From the IMG/VR virus record IMGVR_UViG_3300023108_001277, positions 1 to 64,000 of that record: DNA of 64,000 bases; one strand, 5' to 3'. The notes under the pieces were generated by a model. It ran no database searches, was not told where the DNA came from, and worked only from the letters and a program-made list of their open reading frames with translations. The translations under genes and the position numbers were made by a program. The DNA comes from a virus. Below are positions 24,743 through 32,255 of this stretch, one piece after another. The first letter of the stretch is position 1; each line of letters begins with the position of its first letter.

Positions 24743-25128
24743 GAGACGACCTAATGGTACAACAGCAGGTTGAAGACAGTTGGCAACACATGGTCGGTGT
24801 TATCTGTCTTAACCAAGTTGATAGACGGCAAACAAAACCTGTACTCACTAAGTTTTTCGAACGTTGGCCTACTGCTGGTATTCTTTTATATTCAACAGTA
24901 GATGAGATTGCTGAAGTATTACAACCATTAGGTATGCAAAATGTTCGTGCTAAACGTATTTGGAAAATGAGTCAGCAATGGCTAGACTGGGACGGCAATG
25001 ACGCAACAGAATTATGTGGCATTGGCAAGTATGGTAGTGATTCTTATAGAATCTTTTATAAAAACGATATACCAAATGATGTAGAAGATAAAGAACTCAA
25101 AAGGTATATTACAGAGGAATTAGTATAA
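24739..25128 (+). CDS. MBD4-like HhH DNA glycosylase
   Basis: A 129-residue protein of the helix-hairpin-helix glycosylase superfamily. LCGIGKYGSDSYRIF (residues 92-106) is nearly the same as the hairpin of vertebrate MBD4, and VED-KELKRY (D117) lines up with its catalytic Asp segment. The N-terminal part (WQHMVGVICLNQ, LQPLGMQNVRAKRI) also follows MBD4. That enzyme removes T or U opposite G. There is no iron-sulfur cluster, unlike endonuclease III. It could repair deaminated bases or act on modified DNA. Confidence 0.8.
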   Translation: MRDDLMVQQQVEDSWQHMVGVICLNQVDRRQTKPVLTKFFERWPTAGILLYSTVDEIAEVLQPLGMQNVRAKRIWKMSQQWLDWDGNDATELCGIGKYGSDSYRIFYKNDIPNDVEDKELKRYITEELV

Positions 25129-25910
25129 TGGCAACACTTAAAGAAAAAGAACAAACAATCGAACGTATTAAAGGCCCACACTTTTATCGTATTATGTTAA
25201 GCGGTTATGGATCCGAATGCTCATATATGCGTATTTCAAAAGAAGCATTTGATTTTTGGAGTAAGACTGTAGAAGAACACGGCGATGCTGATGCAATTCA
25301 TTATATTTTAAATGCGTCAGATCAAACACGTGAAAACGTAGGTGAAGATGGTGAATACGAATACATTAGCGGCGGTGATATTCCTCGTGAAGCAATGTTT
25401 ATGCACGATGACGATGAAGAAAGTGTTGGTGCAACTTGGTATGAACCAATTGACGAGTTTGAACATACGTGGGGACTAACATACGATGCGGCACGTTTAT
25501 ATATTGATAAAGTAGACAGTGCAGAGTATAGTGCTAAACATCTTAAAGAAGTTGTTGACGGTGAAGAACTTGGTGAGTGGATTAACGAAACAAGTGAAAA
25601 ACATTCTGATCCTGATAACAATGTTTGGTGTGAGCCTACTGAAGTTGATCACGAGTATGGAAACAAGTATCCCGAAAAGGGAGAATATATTTGTCAAATG
25701 GTAAGTTCAGAAAAAGGCACGTTCTTTGAAACTGTAATCGAAAGTGATATAGAGTTTGACGAAACTAAGTTGCAATTTGCAGTTGCTGAAGCACCTAATG
25801 GTGAAGACCTTATATACGGAGTCTACTACAACGGCGAAGAAATTTACAACGACGGCGGTGATACAAACGGTAAAGGCTACTATGTTTACTTTTACAAGCA
25901 GGAGTATTAA
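25128..25910 (+). CDS. very acidic protein of unknown function
   Basis: A 260-residue protein with a strikingly high Asp/Glu content through most of its length, including HDDDEES and VVDGEELGEWINE stretches, and many aromatic residues. It has only three cysteines and no membrane segment. Composition of this kind is seen in DNA-mimic and calcium-binding proteins. No EF-hand loop is obvious. It starts in TAATG overlap with the glycosylase gene. Confidence 0.7.
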   Translation: MATLKEKEQTIERIKGPHFYRIMLSGYGSECSYMRISKEAFDFWSKTVEEHGDADAIHYILNASDQTRENVGEDGEYEYISGGDIPREAMFMHDDDEESVGATWYEPIDEFEHTWGLTYDAARLYIDKVDSAEYSAKHLKEVVDGEELGEWINETSEKHSDPDNNVWCEPTEVDHEYGNKYPEKGEYICQMVSSEKGTFFETVIESDIEFDETKLQFAVAEAPNGEDLIYGVYYNGEEIYNDGGDTNGKGYYVYFYKQEY

Positions 25911-25912
25911 TT

Positions 25913-26113
25913 GTGAGTAAACTTGTTTGGAAAATTAAATTTGCACACAGTACAGCAAAGATATTTTCCAAGCCTAAGGGTGCTTTTAAGGGCAACTACT
26001 TTACACACTTTAGATTAGGTTGGAAGGTTGCTACTAAAAAGTACGAAGAATATAAAGACATAAAACCATGGGATGCCGCATTGGAAGAAATATCCGATTG
26101 GTATAGTTTATAA
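25913..26113 (+). CDS. small basic protein
   Basis: A 66-residue basic protein with aromatic residues, followed by an acidic C-terminal helix. The start is GTG with GGAG upstream. It lies between the acidic protein and the HIT gene. Function unknown. Confidence 0.6.
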   Translation: MSKLVWKIKFAHSTAKIFSKPKGAFKGNYFTHFRLGWKVATKKYEEYKDIKPWDAALEEISDWYSL

Positions 26114-26122
26114 GGAAAACAA

Positions 26123-26545
26123 ATGACTGATACACTAGAAAAAGCAAAACAAGAAGGTCGAGCACCTTGGACCAATGTTATGTTTGATACAAAGGAATAC
26201 GTTGTATATGAGGACATTTATCCTGTCACTCTTGGACATACCCTTGTTGTTCCAAAAGAAAACACACAAGAAAACATTTTAAAGTGTTTTAAGTTTGCTA
26301 TGGATATGGGTCAAATGAATGTTGATGCTGAAACTAATCCAATTACAGGGTTCAATATAGGTATTAATATGGGCAAAAGTGCGGGACAAACAGTTATGTA
26401 TCCACACGTTCATTTAATTTTCCGCCGAGACGGTGATATGGAAGATCCTGCAGGCGGTGTTCGCGGTGTCATTCCAAATAAACAAAAGTACTCCAAAAAA
26501 GATATTACACAAATGGAAATGTTTGAAGAAAGTACTGGCTGTTAA
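26123..26545 (+). CDS. HIT-family nucleotide hydrolase/transferase
   Basis: A 140-residue HIT domain. The signature segment is GQTVMYPHVHLIFR: the middle (nucleophile) and last His of the HxHxH triad are kept, and the first is replaced by Tyr. The strand pair VYEDIYPVTLGHTLVVPKE is typical of the HINT/Fhit fold. HIT proteins hydrolyse nucleotide phosphoramidates or dinucleotide polyphosphates. A strong early promoter follows. Confidence 0.85.
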   Translation: MTDTLEKAKQEGRAPWTNVMFDTKEYVVYEDIYPVTLGHTLVVPKENTQENILKCFKFAMDMGQMNVDAETNPITGFNIGINMGKSAGQTVMYPHVHLIFRRDGDMEDPAGGVRGVIPNKQKYSKKDITQMEMFEESTGC

Positions 26546-26548
26546 TGG

Positions 26549-26577
26549 TTGACAAAAACCTAAATAAACACTATAAT
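26549..26577 (+). promoter_or_regulatory. consensus host-type promoter
   Basis: TTGACA at 26549-26554 and TATAAT at 26572-26577, spacer 17 bp. It drives queE at 26596, with TAGGAG before the ATG. Confidence 0.85.
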
Positions 26578-26595
26578 ATATAATAGGAGTTGTAA

Positions 26596-27489
26596 ATGAA
26601 ATTAAGATATAGTGAAGCATTTTATAGTGTGCAAGGAGAAGGTCGCTTTGTAGGTGTACCTTCCGTCTTTTTACGTACCTTTGGTTGTAATTTTCGTTGT
26701 ATGAACTTTGGTTTAGACAAGCATCCTAACAGAGCAGAGAAGTTAGAACAAGGTATTAAATATAATCCAGAAGTTAAAGCATTGCTAGATGACGGTATTT
26801 TAGACAAGATAAATAAGTTCGAGGATTTGCCTATTGTTCACACAGGCTGTGATACGTATGCAAGTATATATCCTGAATTTAAAAAATATATGAAAGACCA
26901 TACAGTTGACGAAGTAGTTGATTATGTATTAGGTCTTACTCCACAAGGTAAGTGGACAATGGATAATGGACAAGATGTTCATTTTATTTTAACTGGTGGT
27001 GAACCTTTGCTAGGGTGGCAGAGGTTATACATGGATCTATTTAAACACCCTCGTATGGAGGACTTAAAAAATGTCACGTTTGAAACAAACACAACACAAA
27101 CTCTTAGAGATGATTTCAGAGAGTGGCTCGACAACGAAAGATCATTTCATATCACTTGGTCGTGCAGTCCAAAACTTTCCGTTAGCGGAGAGCCTTGGGA
27201 TACTGCTATCAAGCCTGATATTGCTAGGCAGTACTACGATGTACCTAATAGTAGTATGTATTTCAAGTTTGTTGTGGCTACCAAAGAAGATGTGGATGAA
27301 GTTTCCAAAGCCGTTGAAGCGTACCGTAGCGAAGGAATCGATGTTCCAGTCTATGTTATGCCGCTTGGGGGTAGGTCGGAAGAATACCAACTCAACACTA
27401 GAGGAGTCGCAACATTGGCAATGGAGCGAGGTTGGCGCTATACACCCAGACTACACGTCGACATCTTCGGCAACGCCTGGGGCACCTGA
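26596..27489 (+). CDS. queE: QueE-like radical SAM enzyme with displaced third cluster cysteine
   Basis: 7-carboxy-7-deazaguanine synthase-like protein of 297 residues. FYSVQGEGRFVGVPSVFLR, ILTGGEPLL, the Lys/Ser-containing SCSPKLS and the C-terminal LHVDIFGNAWG are QueE hallmarks. The cluster motif is unusual: C31 and C35 (CNFRC) are followed by Phe where the third Cys should be. The expected Cys-Asp-Thr appears at C85 (GCDTYAS) after about 50 inserted residues. If the cluster forms, the motif is C-x3-C-x49-C. The region after about 27080 also shows more C-ending codons than neighbours. Confidence 0.85.
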   Translation: MKLRYSEAFYSVQGEGRFVGVPSVFLRTFGCNFRCMNFGLDKHPNRAEKLEQGIKYNPEVKALLDDGILDKINKFEDLPIVHTGCDTYASIYPEFKKYMKDHTVDEVVDYVLGLTPQGKWTMDNGQDVHFILTGGEPLLGWQRLYMDLFKHPRMEDLKNVTFETNTTQTLRDDFREWLDNERSFHITWSCSPKLSVSGEPWDTAIKPDIARQYYDVPNSSMYFKFVVATKEDVDEVSKAVEAYRSEGIDVPVYVMPLGGRSEEYQLNTRGVATLAMERGWRYTPRLHVDIFGNAWGT

Positions 27490-27528
27490 TGAAACACTCG
27501 ACGAAAAAGCAAGAAAGGCAGGACTATA

Positions 27529-27900
27529 ATGTTAGATAAACTTAAAAAAATGTTTGATAAAAATCACGTACCTGCTTCTGTATCAAAAGAAAAAGGAACT
27601 GATGCAAAAGCAGAGGCAACTAAAAAGAAAGAGCCATATGTAGCAGTTCTTAATGTTGAAATGAAGAAAGATAATCCACGCAACGGATTTTTTGAACTTG
27701 ACTGGAATGAATACTTTGTTCGTGACTTAAGACTAAATGGCTATCAAGGTGATAGCGAAGAAGAAATTGTTGACGCTTGGTTTAAAGAACTTTGCGGAAA
27801 TATTGCACGTGATGAAGGTGTTGCATCTGTGGAGGCAAAGATGGGTGCAGGATACATCAATACAAAAGATTTAGGTGACGGTAAATCGGAGATTAGTTAA
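27529..27900 (+). CDS. conserved phage protein, unknown function
   Basis: A 123-residue protein with a basic Lys/Ala-rich N-terminal 35 residues, then an alpha/beta domain (PYVAVLNVEM, FELDWNEYFVRDLRLNGY) and an acidic end. The ATG is 40 bases after the queE stop and overlaps the TAA of another frame. It is coupled by TAATG to the next gene. No known motif. Confidence 0.7.
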   Translation: MLDKLKKMFDKNHVPASVSKEKGTDAKAEATKKKEPYVAVLNVEMKKDNPRNGFFELDWNEYFVRDLRLNGYQGDSEEEIVDAWFKELCGNIARDEGVASVEAKMGAGYINTKDLGDGKSEIS

Positions 27901-28568
27901 TGCTACAAGTTTGGAAAAGCATACACCCTATTAACGAATATGCTCCTACATGGAATATTCCATTTTGGAATGCTGTATATCCTAATTCAGAAGATATTGA
28001 TTTTATCAGAAATTGGTTAATCGATAACGAAGAAAAACTTATTAAAACTTTAAAGAAAAACAGTGACGGTGGCGATGGCGGTACTGGTTTGGGGGAAAAT
28101 AGTTTAACTGCACAATACAGTGCATATAATTTATTTCAAATTACACAAAACATTCCACAGTTTATGAACCTGTTGCATTGGATTAAAGAACAATACATAC
28201 AATATATGCATACTAATAGTACCACAGTTAGAAACTTATATATGTTTAGTTGGGCAAATGTTGTTCATAAGGGACAACCTATTACTAAACACGGTCATGG
28301 TGCTCAAAACTTTTCTTATCTAAGTGGAAATATTCATCTTGACAACTATGATACTCAGACTATATACTATTGTCCTGTAGATGAGCACGTTAAAGTTGGT
28401 TTTGAAAATGTTAAAGGTGGACTTACATTGTTTTCAAGTTATGTATTGCATAGTGTACCAGAACATCAACAAAACAACAAACGAGTTAGTATAGCATTTG
28501 ATTTGTTTGATCATGGATTTGCTCCGCTAGAAGATTTAGACAAAGCAGTTCAACTTAAAACAGTATAG
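27900..28568 (+). CDS. putative 2OG-Fe(II) oxygenase
   Basis: A 222-residue protein with the layout of the putative 2OG-Fe(II) oxygenase family found in marine phages. KHGHGAQNFSYLSGNIHLD supplies the first metal His pair, and TLFSSYVLHSVPEHQQNNKRVSIAFD holds the distal His and the oxoglutarate-binding Arg. The N-terminal part is helical. The substrate is unknown. It is the first of three oxygenase-like genes in the window. Confidence 0.75.
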   Translation: MLQVWKSIHPINEYAPTWNIPFWNAVYPNSEDIDFIRNWLIDNEEKLIKTLKKNSDGGDGGTGLGENSLTAQYSAYNLFQITQNIPQFMNLLHWIKEQYIQYMHTNSTTVRNLYMFSWANVVHKGQPITKHGHGAQNFSYLSGNIHLDNYDTQTIYYCPVDEHVKVGFENVKGGLTLFSSYVLHSVPEHQQNNKRVSIAFDLFDHGFAPLEDLDKAVQLKTV

Positions 28569-28577
28569 GAATAGAAT

Positions 28578-29591
28578 ATGAATTATATACTTGTAGACAC
28601 AGCAAACACATTTTTCCGTGCTAGGCACGCCGTAAGAGGTGATGCTGAAATTAAAATTGGTATGGCATTGCATACAACTCTACAAAGTATTCGCAAGGCA
28701 TGGAAAGACTTTGACGGCAATCACGTAGTATTTTGTCTAGAAGGTCGTAGTTGGCGCAAGGACTTTTACGAGCCATATAAACGTAATCGTCAAGAATCAC
28801 GTGACGCTTTAACACCTTCGCAACAAGAAGAAGAAACTATATTCTGGGAAACATTTGACGAGTTTAAAGACTTTTTACAAAATAAAACAAATGCAACAGT
28901 ATTACAACACCCGCAACTAGAAGCAGATGATTTGATTGCAGGCTGGATACAGAGTCATCCTGAAGACAACCATATTATTATTAGTACAGACGGTGACTTT
29001 GCACAACTTATTGCACCTAATGTTAAACAGTATAATGGTGTTATGAAGACAACCATTACAAACGAAGGCTATTTTGATGAAAAAGGCAAAGAAATAATAG
29101 ATAAAAAAACTAAAGAACCTAAGGGTGCACCTAATCCCGAATGGTTGCTATTTGAAAAATGTATGAGAGGTGATACAAGTGATAACGTATTCTCAGCCTA
29201 CCCAGGCGTTCGCAAGAAAGGTACAAAGAACAAAGTTGGATTACTTGAAGCGTTCGAGGATAAGACAGCAAAAGGTTATAATTGGAACAATCTTATGCTA
29301 CAACGTTGGGTTGATCATAATGGCGATGAACATAGGGTATTAGACGACTACGAAAGAAATGTCACACTCTGTGATTTGTCTGCACAACCTACAGAAATTA
29401 AAGAGATTATTGCTTCAACTATTGCTGAAACAATACAGCAAAAAGAAGCAGTACAACAAGTTGGTATTAGACTAGTTAAGTTTGCTGGCTCTTACGATCT
29501 TGTTAAAATAACAGAACAGGCTCAATCGTTTGCTGAGCCATTAAATGCACGATATGGAGGGAAATATGTTAGCAAAACAGTTAGTGCCTAA
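28578..29591 (+). CDS. rnh: RNase H / 5'-3' exonuclease (T4 rnh type)
   Basis: A 337-residue FEN-family nuclease that removes RNA primers. Metal-binding and helical-arch motifs: LVDTANTFFRARH (residues 5-17), LEADDLIAGW, IISTDGDFAQL and MRGDTSDNVFSAYPGVRKKG. Size and motif order match T4 RNase H. It acts with polymerase and clamp on Okazaki fragments. Its last 26 bases overlap the next gene. Confidence 0.92.
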   Translation: MNYILVDTANTFFRARHAVRGDAEIKIGMALHTTLQSIRKAWKDFDGNHVVFCLEGRSWRKDFYEPYKRNRQESRDALTPSQQEEETIFWETFDEFKDFLQNKTNATVLQHPQLEADDLIAGWIQSHPEDNHIIISTDGDFAQLIAPNVKQYNGVMKTTITNEGYFDEKGKEIIDKKTKEPKGAPNPEWLLFEKCMRGDTSDNVFSAYPGVRKKGTKNKVGLLEAFEDKTAKGYNWNNLMLQRWVDHNGDEHRVLDDYERNVTLCDLSAQPTEIKEIIASTIAETIQQKEAVQQVGIRLVKFAGSYDLVKITEQAQSFAEPLNARYGGKYVSKTVSA

Positions 29592-30036
29592 TAAATTTTG
29601 GATTGTACAAGATAGAGGACGTAAAGTTGGAACTCTACAAAAAGATACAAATTGTTATTACTTTATTCGAGGTTTAGAAAAAGTTCGTTTTGAAAATATT
29701 GAAGAAGTACATAAAACTTTTGGCGACAACTTCTTTGAACAAGCATTTAAAAAGATTGAACAAAAAGAACAAAAACACGAAGTATATAACTATCCAACAA
29801 GCACTAAACCTTACAACCCTCTATATGATGTTAAAAAAGGTTTACCACTGTTTAGCAAAAGTAGAAAATCTAAAAGCCTTTATTGTGCAGGTTATTACTG
29901 TATTAGATTTGACAAAGGATGGGTTAAAAGTTTTTGTCCTAAACTTATTACATTACAGCGATACAACTTTGAAGGTCCGTTTACAACTGACTTAGAAATG
30001 AAGGAAACATTGGCCCGTGTCTCGAAGCAATCTTAA
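29566..30036 (+). CDS. conserved phage protein, unknown function
   Basis: A 156-residue basic protein. I chose the ATG with GGAGG 5 bases upstream, inside the end of rnh. It has a beta-rich start (FWIVQDRGRKVGTLQK) and several aromatic Lys-rich segments with four cysteines. No recognised family. It overlaps the next gene by 20 bases. Confidence 0.7.
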   Translation: MLAKQLVPNKFWIVQDRGRKVGTLQKDTNCYYFIRGLEKVRFENIEEVHKTFGDNFFEQAFKKIEQKEQKHEVYNYPTSTKPYNPLYDVKKGLPLFSKSRKSKSLYCAGYYCIRFDKGWVKSFCPKLITLQRYNFEGPFTTDLEMKETLARVSKQS

Positions 30037-30238
30037 TACACTAGCAATAGAAAACTTCTTACAGGCTGTACGTATAGCACAAAGAACATCTGCAAAAGAC
30101 ATTAAACTAGATGCCAAACAATATCGCGACCTAGCAGACAGTGTTAGCATGGTAATGGCACGTTTAGTTGAATTACAGGATAATCAACAGCCTGTAGAAC
30201 CTGAGATTACAGTACAAATGGATGGCGGAAAACTCTAA
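30017..30238 (+). CDS. small helical protein
   Basis: A 73-residue helical protein with a GTG start and AAGGA 11 bases upstream. The core is an amphipathic helix pair (IENFLQAVRIAQRT, YRDLADSVSMVMARLVELQ) with an acidic end. Function unknown. Confidence 0.65.
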   Translation: MSRSNLNTLAIENFLQAVRIAQRTSAKDIKLDAKQYRDLADSVSMVMARLVELQDNQQPVEPEITVQMDGGKL

Positions 30239-30243
30239 TTTTT

Positions 30244-30251
30244 GATAAATA
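30244..30251 (+). promoter_or_regulatory. T4-late-like promoter element (GATAAATA)
   Basis: Seven of 8 positions match TATAAATA, in the 43-base gap before the gene at 30282, which has its own AAAGGA site. The spacing is suitable for a short leader. Confidence 0.5.
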
Positions 30252-30281
30252 TATACGTAGTTAATAAAGGAAATTGCGTAT

Positions 30282-30563
30282 ATGAGTAGACCTAAACCAA
30301 CAGTACTATTAAAGTACACTGATAAGAATACATTTAGAAGCGAAGAAGTTCTTGCCGCTGATGCTATATGGGCAGTATTCTATCAAGGCAAACCTTTTAA
30401 TTTGAAAAGTTCAAATTCAGTTTCGCCAACTCCAGGTCCAAAATATAAAAAGGTTTCTTTTTCAAATCCAGGACACGCTCATAATCTAGCAAAAAAATTA
30501 AACAAACTGTTTAATACAGACGAGTTTAAAGTTATAGAATTAACCAACGGTAAAGTTCTTTAA
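30282..30563 (+). CDS. small basic protein, unknown function
   Basis: A 93-residue basic protein with a PGPKYKKVSFSNPGHAHNLAKKLN segment that ends in an alpha-helix. It looks like a small strand-helix fold. A late-type promoter precedes it, so a virion or late role is possible. It is coupled to the next gene by TAATG. Confidence 0.65.
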   Translation: MSRPKPTVLLKYTDKNTFRSEEVLAADAIWAVFYQGKPFNLKSSNSVSPTPGPKYKKVSFSNPGHAHNLAKKLNKLFNTDEFKVIELTNGKVL

Positions 30564-30946
30564 TGGATAAAAAGACAGCATACACTAAAACATTTCTCTT
30601 CGCCGCAGATAAAGAAACAGACGAAGAAAGCATTAAAAAACATCATATGCTTTGGTGGCAAAATATCAGAGCAAAAGGTGATAGCGGTTTACGTTTAACA
30701 AAAGAAGGCTTTGACTTTGTAGTAAGCGAGGCAGATATACAAACACACGAAATACATTTTCCTAACGATATACAATTTACACCTCAAGTATTTCTTTACT
30801 TAGATGAATTTATTGATTGTCCGTATTACGTGACTAAAAAACGCATTTATGTTCTTAGCGAAAAAATGGCATTAAATCTAATGATGTTTGCCGGAGATAT
30901 TAAACAGTACGGTCTTGCCCGTGCTATGGCTAAAGAATTAGATTAA
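30563..30946 (+). CDS. conserved phage protein, unknown function
   Basis: A 127-residue protein with a helical start (ESIKKHHMLWWQNIRAKG) and alternating strands in the second half (CPYYVTKKRIYVLSEKMA). No known family. It ends just before a 112-base gap with an extended inverted repeat and an early promoter. Confidence 0.65.
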   Translation: MDKKTAYTKTFLFAADKETDEESIKKHHMLWWQNIRAKGDSGLRLTKEGFDFVVSEADIQTHEIHFPNDIQFTPQVFLYLDEFIDCPYYVTKKRIYVLSEKMALNLMMFAGDIKQYGLARAMAKELD

Positions 30947-30950
30947 TCTG

Positions 30951-30992
30951 TTCATTTTGGACAGGTTTTTTCCAAAATATCCTAAAAAACAG
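30951..30992 (+). other. imperfect inverted repeat upstream of moxR promoter
   Basis: CTGTT and TTGGA on the left pair with TCCAA and AACAG on the right around a T-rich loop, directly before the -35 element at 30993. It could terminate the upstream unit or bind a regulator. Confidence 0.4.
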
Positions 30993-31020
30993 TTGACAAT
31001 TCCTCTAATGAGTGTATTAT
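30993..31020 (+). promoter_or_regulatory. host-type promoter
   Basis: TTGACA at 30993-30998 and TATTAT at 31015-31020, spacer 16 bp, before the MoxR gene at 31059. Confidence 0.75.
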
Positions 31021-31058
31021 ATACTTATAGTTAGGAATTAAACAAAGAGGTAAAACTT

Positions 31059-32153
31059 ATGTCAACACAAGCAACAGAAGCACGTACAGTCACTCCAAAC
31101 GAAGCGAAAGTGGCACTTAAACACGCAATGGCTAAAGGCCGTCCAGTATTTTTATGGGGTCCTCCAGGCATTGGTAAATCAGATATTGTTAGTCAAATTA
31201 CTAACAGTTTTGAAGATTCACATCTAATTGATATTCGACTTTCATTGTGGGATCCAACAGATATCAAAGGTATGCCTTATTACGCGGCCAATGATAATAC
31301 AATGAAATGGGCACCGCCAGTAGAACTTCCAGACGAAGAAATGGCAAAACAGTTTAAACATATCGTTCTGTTTATGGACGAAATGAACTCTGCATCGCCG
31401 GCAGTACAAGCGGCGGCATACCAACTAGTTCTTAATCGTAGAGTTGGTACTTATAAACTTCCAGACAACGTAATGATTGTAGCGGCAGGTAATCGTGAAA
31501 CTGATAAAGGTGTCACTTATCGTATGCCGGCTCCGTTGGCTAACCGTTTCTTGCATTTAGAAATGCGAGTAGACTTTGAAGATTGGTTGCAGTGGGCAAC
31601 TGAAAACAAAATTCACGCAGATGTAGTTGGTTATTGCTCTTTTGCAAAACAGGATCTATATGACTTTGATCCTAAGAGCAGTTCACGTGCATTTGCTACT
31701 CCACGTTCGTGGAGTTTCGTGAGCGAACTTCTCGACGATGACCTGTCAGAAAACACGTTGACAGACCTCGTGGCAGGCGCCGTTGGTGAAGGCTTGGCAG
31801 TAAAGTTTGCGGCACACCGTAAGGTTGCTTCAAAACTGCCAAATCCTACGGACATCTTGTCCGGTAAAGTGAAAAGCATGGAGACTACAGATATCAGTGC
31901 TATGTACTCGTTAACTGTTTCAATGTGCTATGAACTTCAAGAAGCGTTCAAACGTAAAGAAAAAGGGTGGAATGCTATGGCAGATAACTTCTTTGGATTT
32001 ATGATGGATAACTTTGAAACTGAACTTGTTGTGATGGGTGTAAGGGTAGCAATTACAACTTACAAACTTCCATTCAGTCCAAAGGATCTTAAAAACTTTG
32101 ATCGTTTTCATGACAAATACGGCAAGTATGTTCAAGCCGCAATGGCATCCTAA
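31059..32153 (+). CDS. MoxR-type AAA+ ATPase
   Basis: A 364-residue AAA+ ATPase of the MoxR/dynein-related class. Walker A is GPPGIGKS (about residues 34-41), Walker B IVLFMDEMNSA (about 103-113), sensor 1 IVAAGNRET, and arginine-finger region MPAPLANRF. MoxR ATPases usually pair with a VWA-domain partner as a chaperone for metal insertion or complex assembly; that partner is the gene at 33703. Bases about 31690-31900 use many C- and G-ending codons. A terminator follows the stop. Confidence 0.88.
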   Translation: MSTQATEARTVTPNEAKVALKHAMAKGRPVFLWGPPGIGKSDIVSQITNSFEDSHLIDIRLSLWDPTDIKGMPYYAANDNTMKWAPPVELPDEEMAKQFKHIVLFMDEMNSASPAVQAAAYQLVLNRRVGTYKLPDNVMIVAAGNRETDKGVTYRMPAPLANRFLHLEMRVDFEDWLQWATENKIHADVVGYCSFAKQDLYDFDPKSSSRAFATPRSWSFVSELLDDDLSENTLTDLVAGAVGEGLAVKFAAHRKVASKLPNPTDILSGKVKSMETTDISAMYSLTVSMCYELQEAFKRKEKGWNAMADNFFGFMMDNFETELVVMGVRVAITTYKLPFSPKDLKNFDRFHDKYGKYVQAAMAS

Positions 32154-32159
32154 CTACTA

Positions 32160-32179
32160 GGGGGATCTTCGGATCCCCC
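32160..32179 (+). terminator. rho-independent terminator with UUCG loop
   Basis: GGGGGATC and GATCCCCC form a perfect 8 bp stem around TTCG, followed by a T-rich stretch. It lies 7 bases after the MoxR stop. Confidence 0.85.
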
Positions 32180-32199
32180 ATTCTATTTTACCAAAAGAC

Positions 32200-32228
32200 T
32201 TGACATCTACATTATAATTTGCTAAAAT
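32200..32228 (+). promoter_or_regulatory. host-type promoter
   Basis: TTGACA at 32200-32205 and TAAAAT at 32223-32228, spacer 17 bp. It opens the two-gene cassette at 32256. Confidence 0.75.
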
Positions 32229-32255
32229 ATACTATAAATTAAGAAATGGGGAATT

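Noticed and set aside
27071-27529. 152-residue overlapping frame in queE as a gene
   Set aside because: Composition is shadow-like through most of its length; only its last residues outside queE are of interest, so it is listed as an observation, not a gene.
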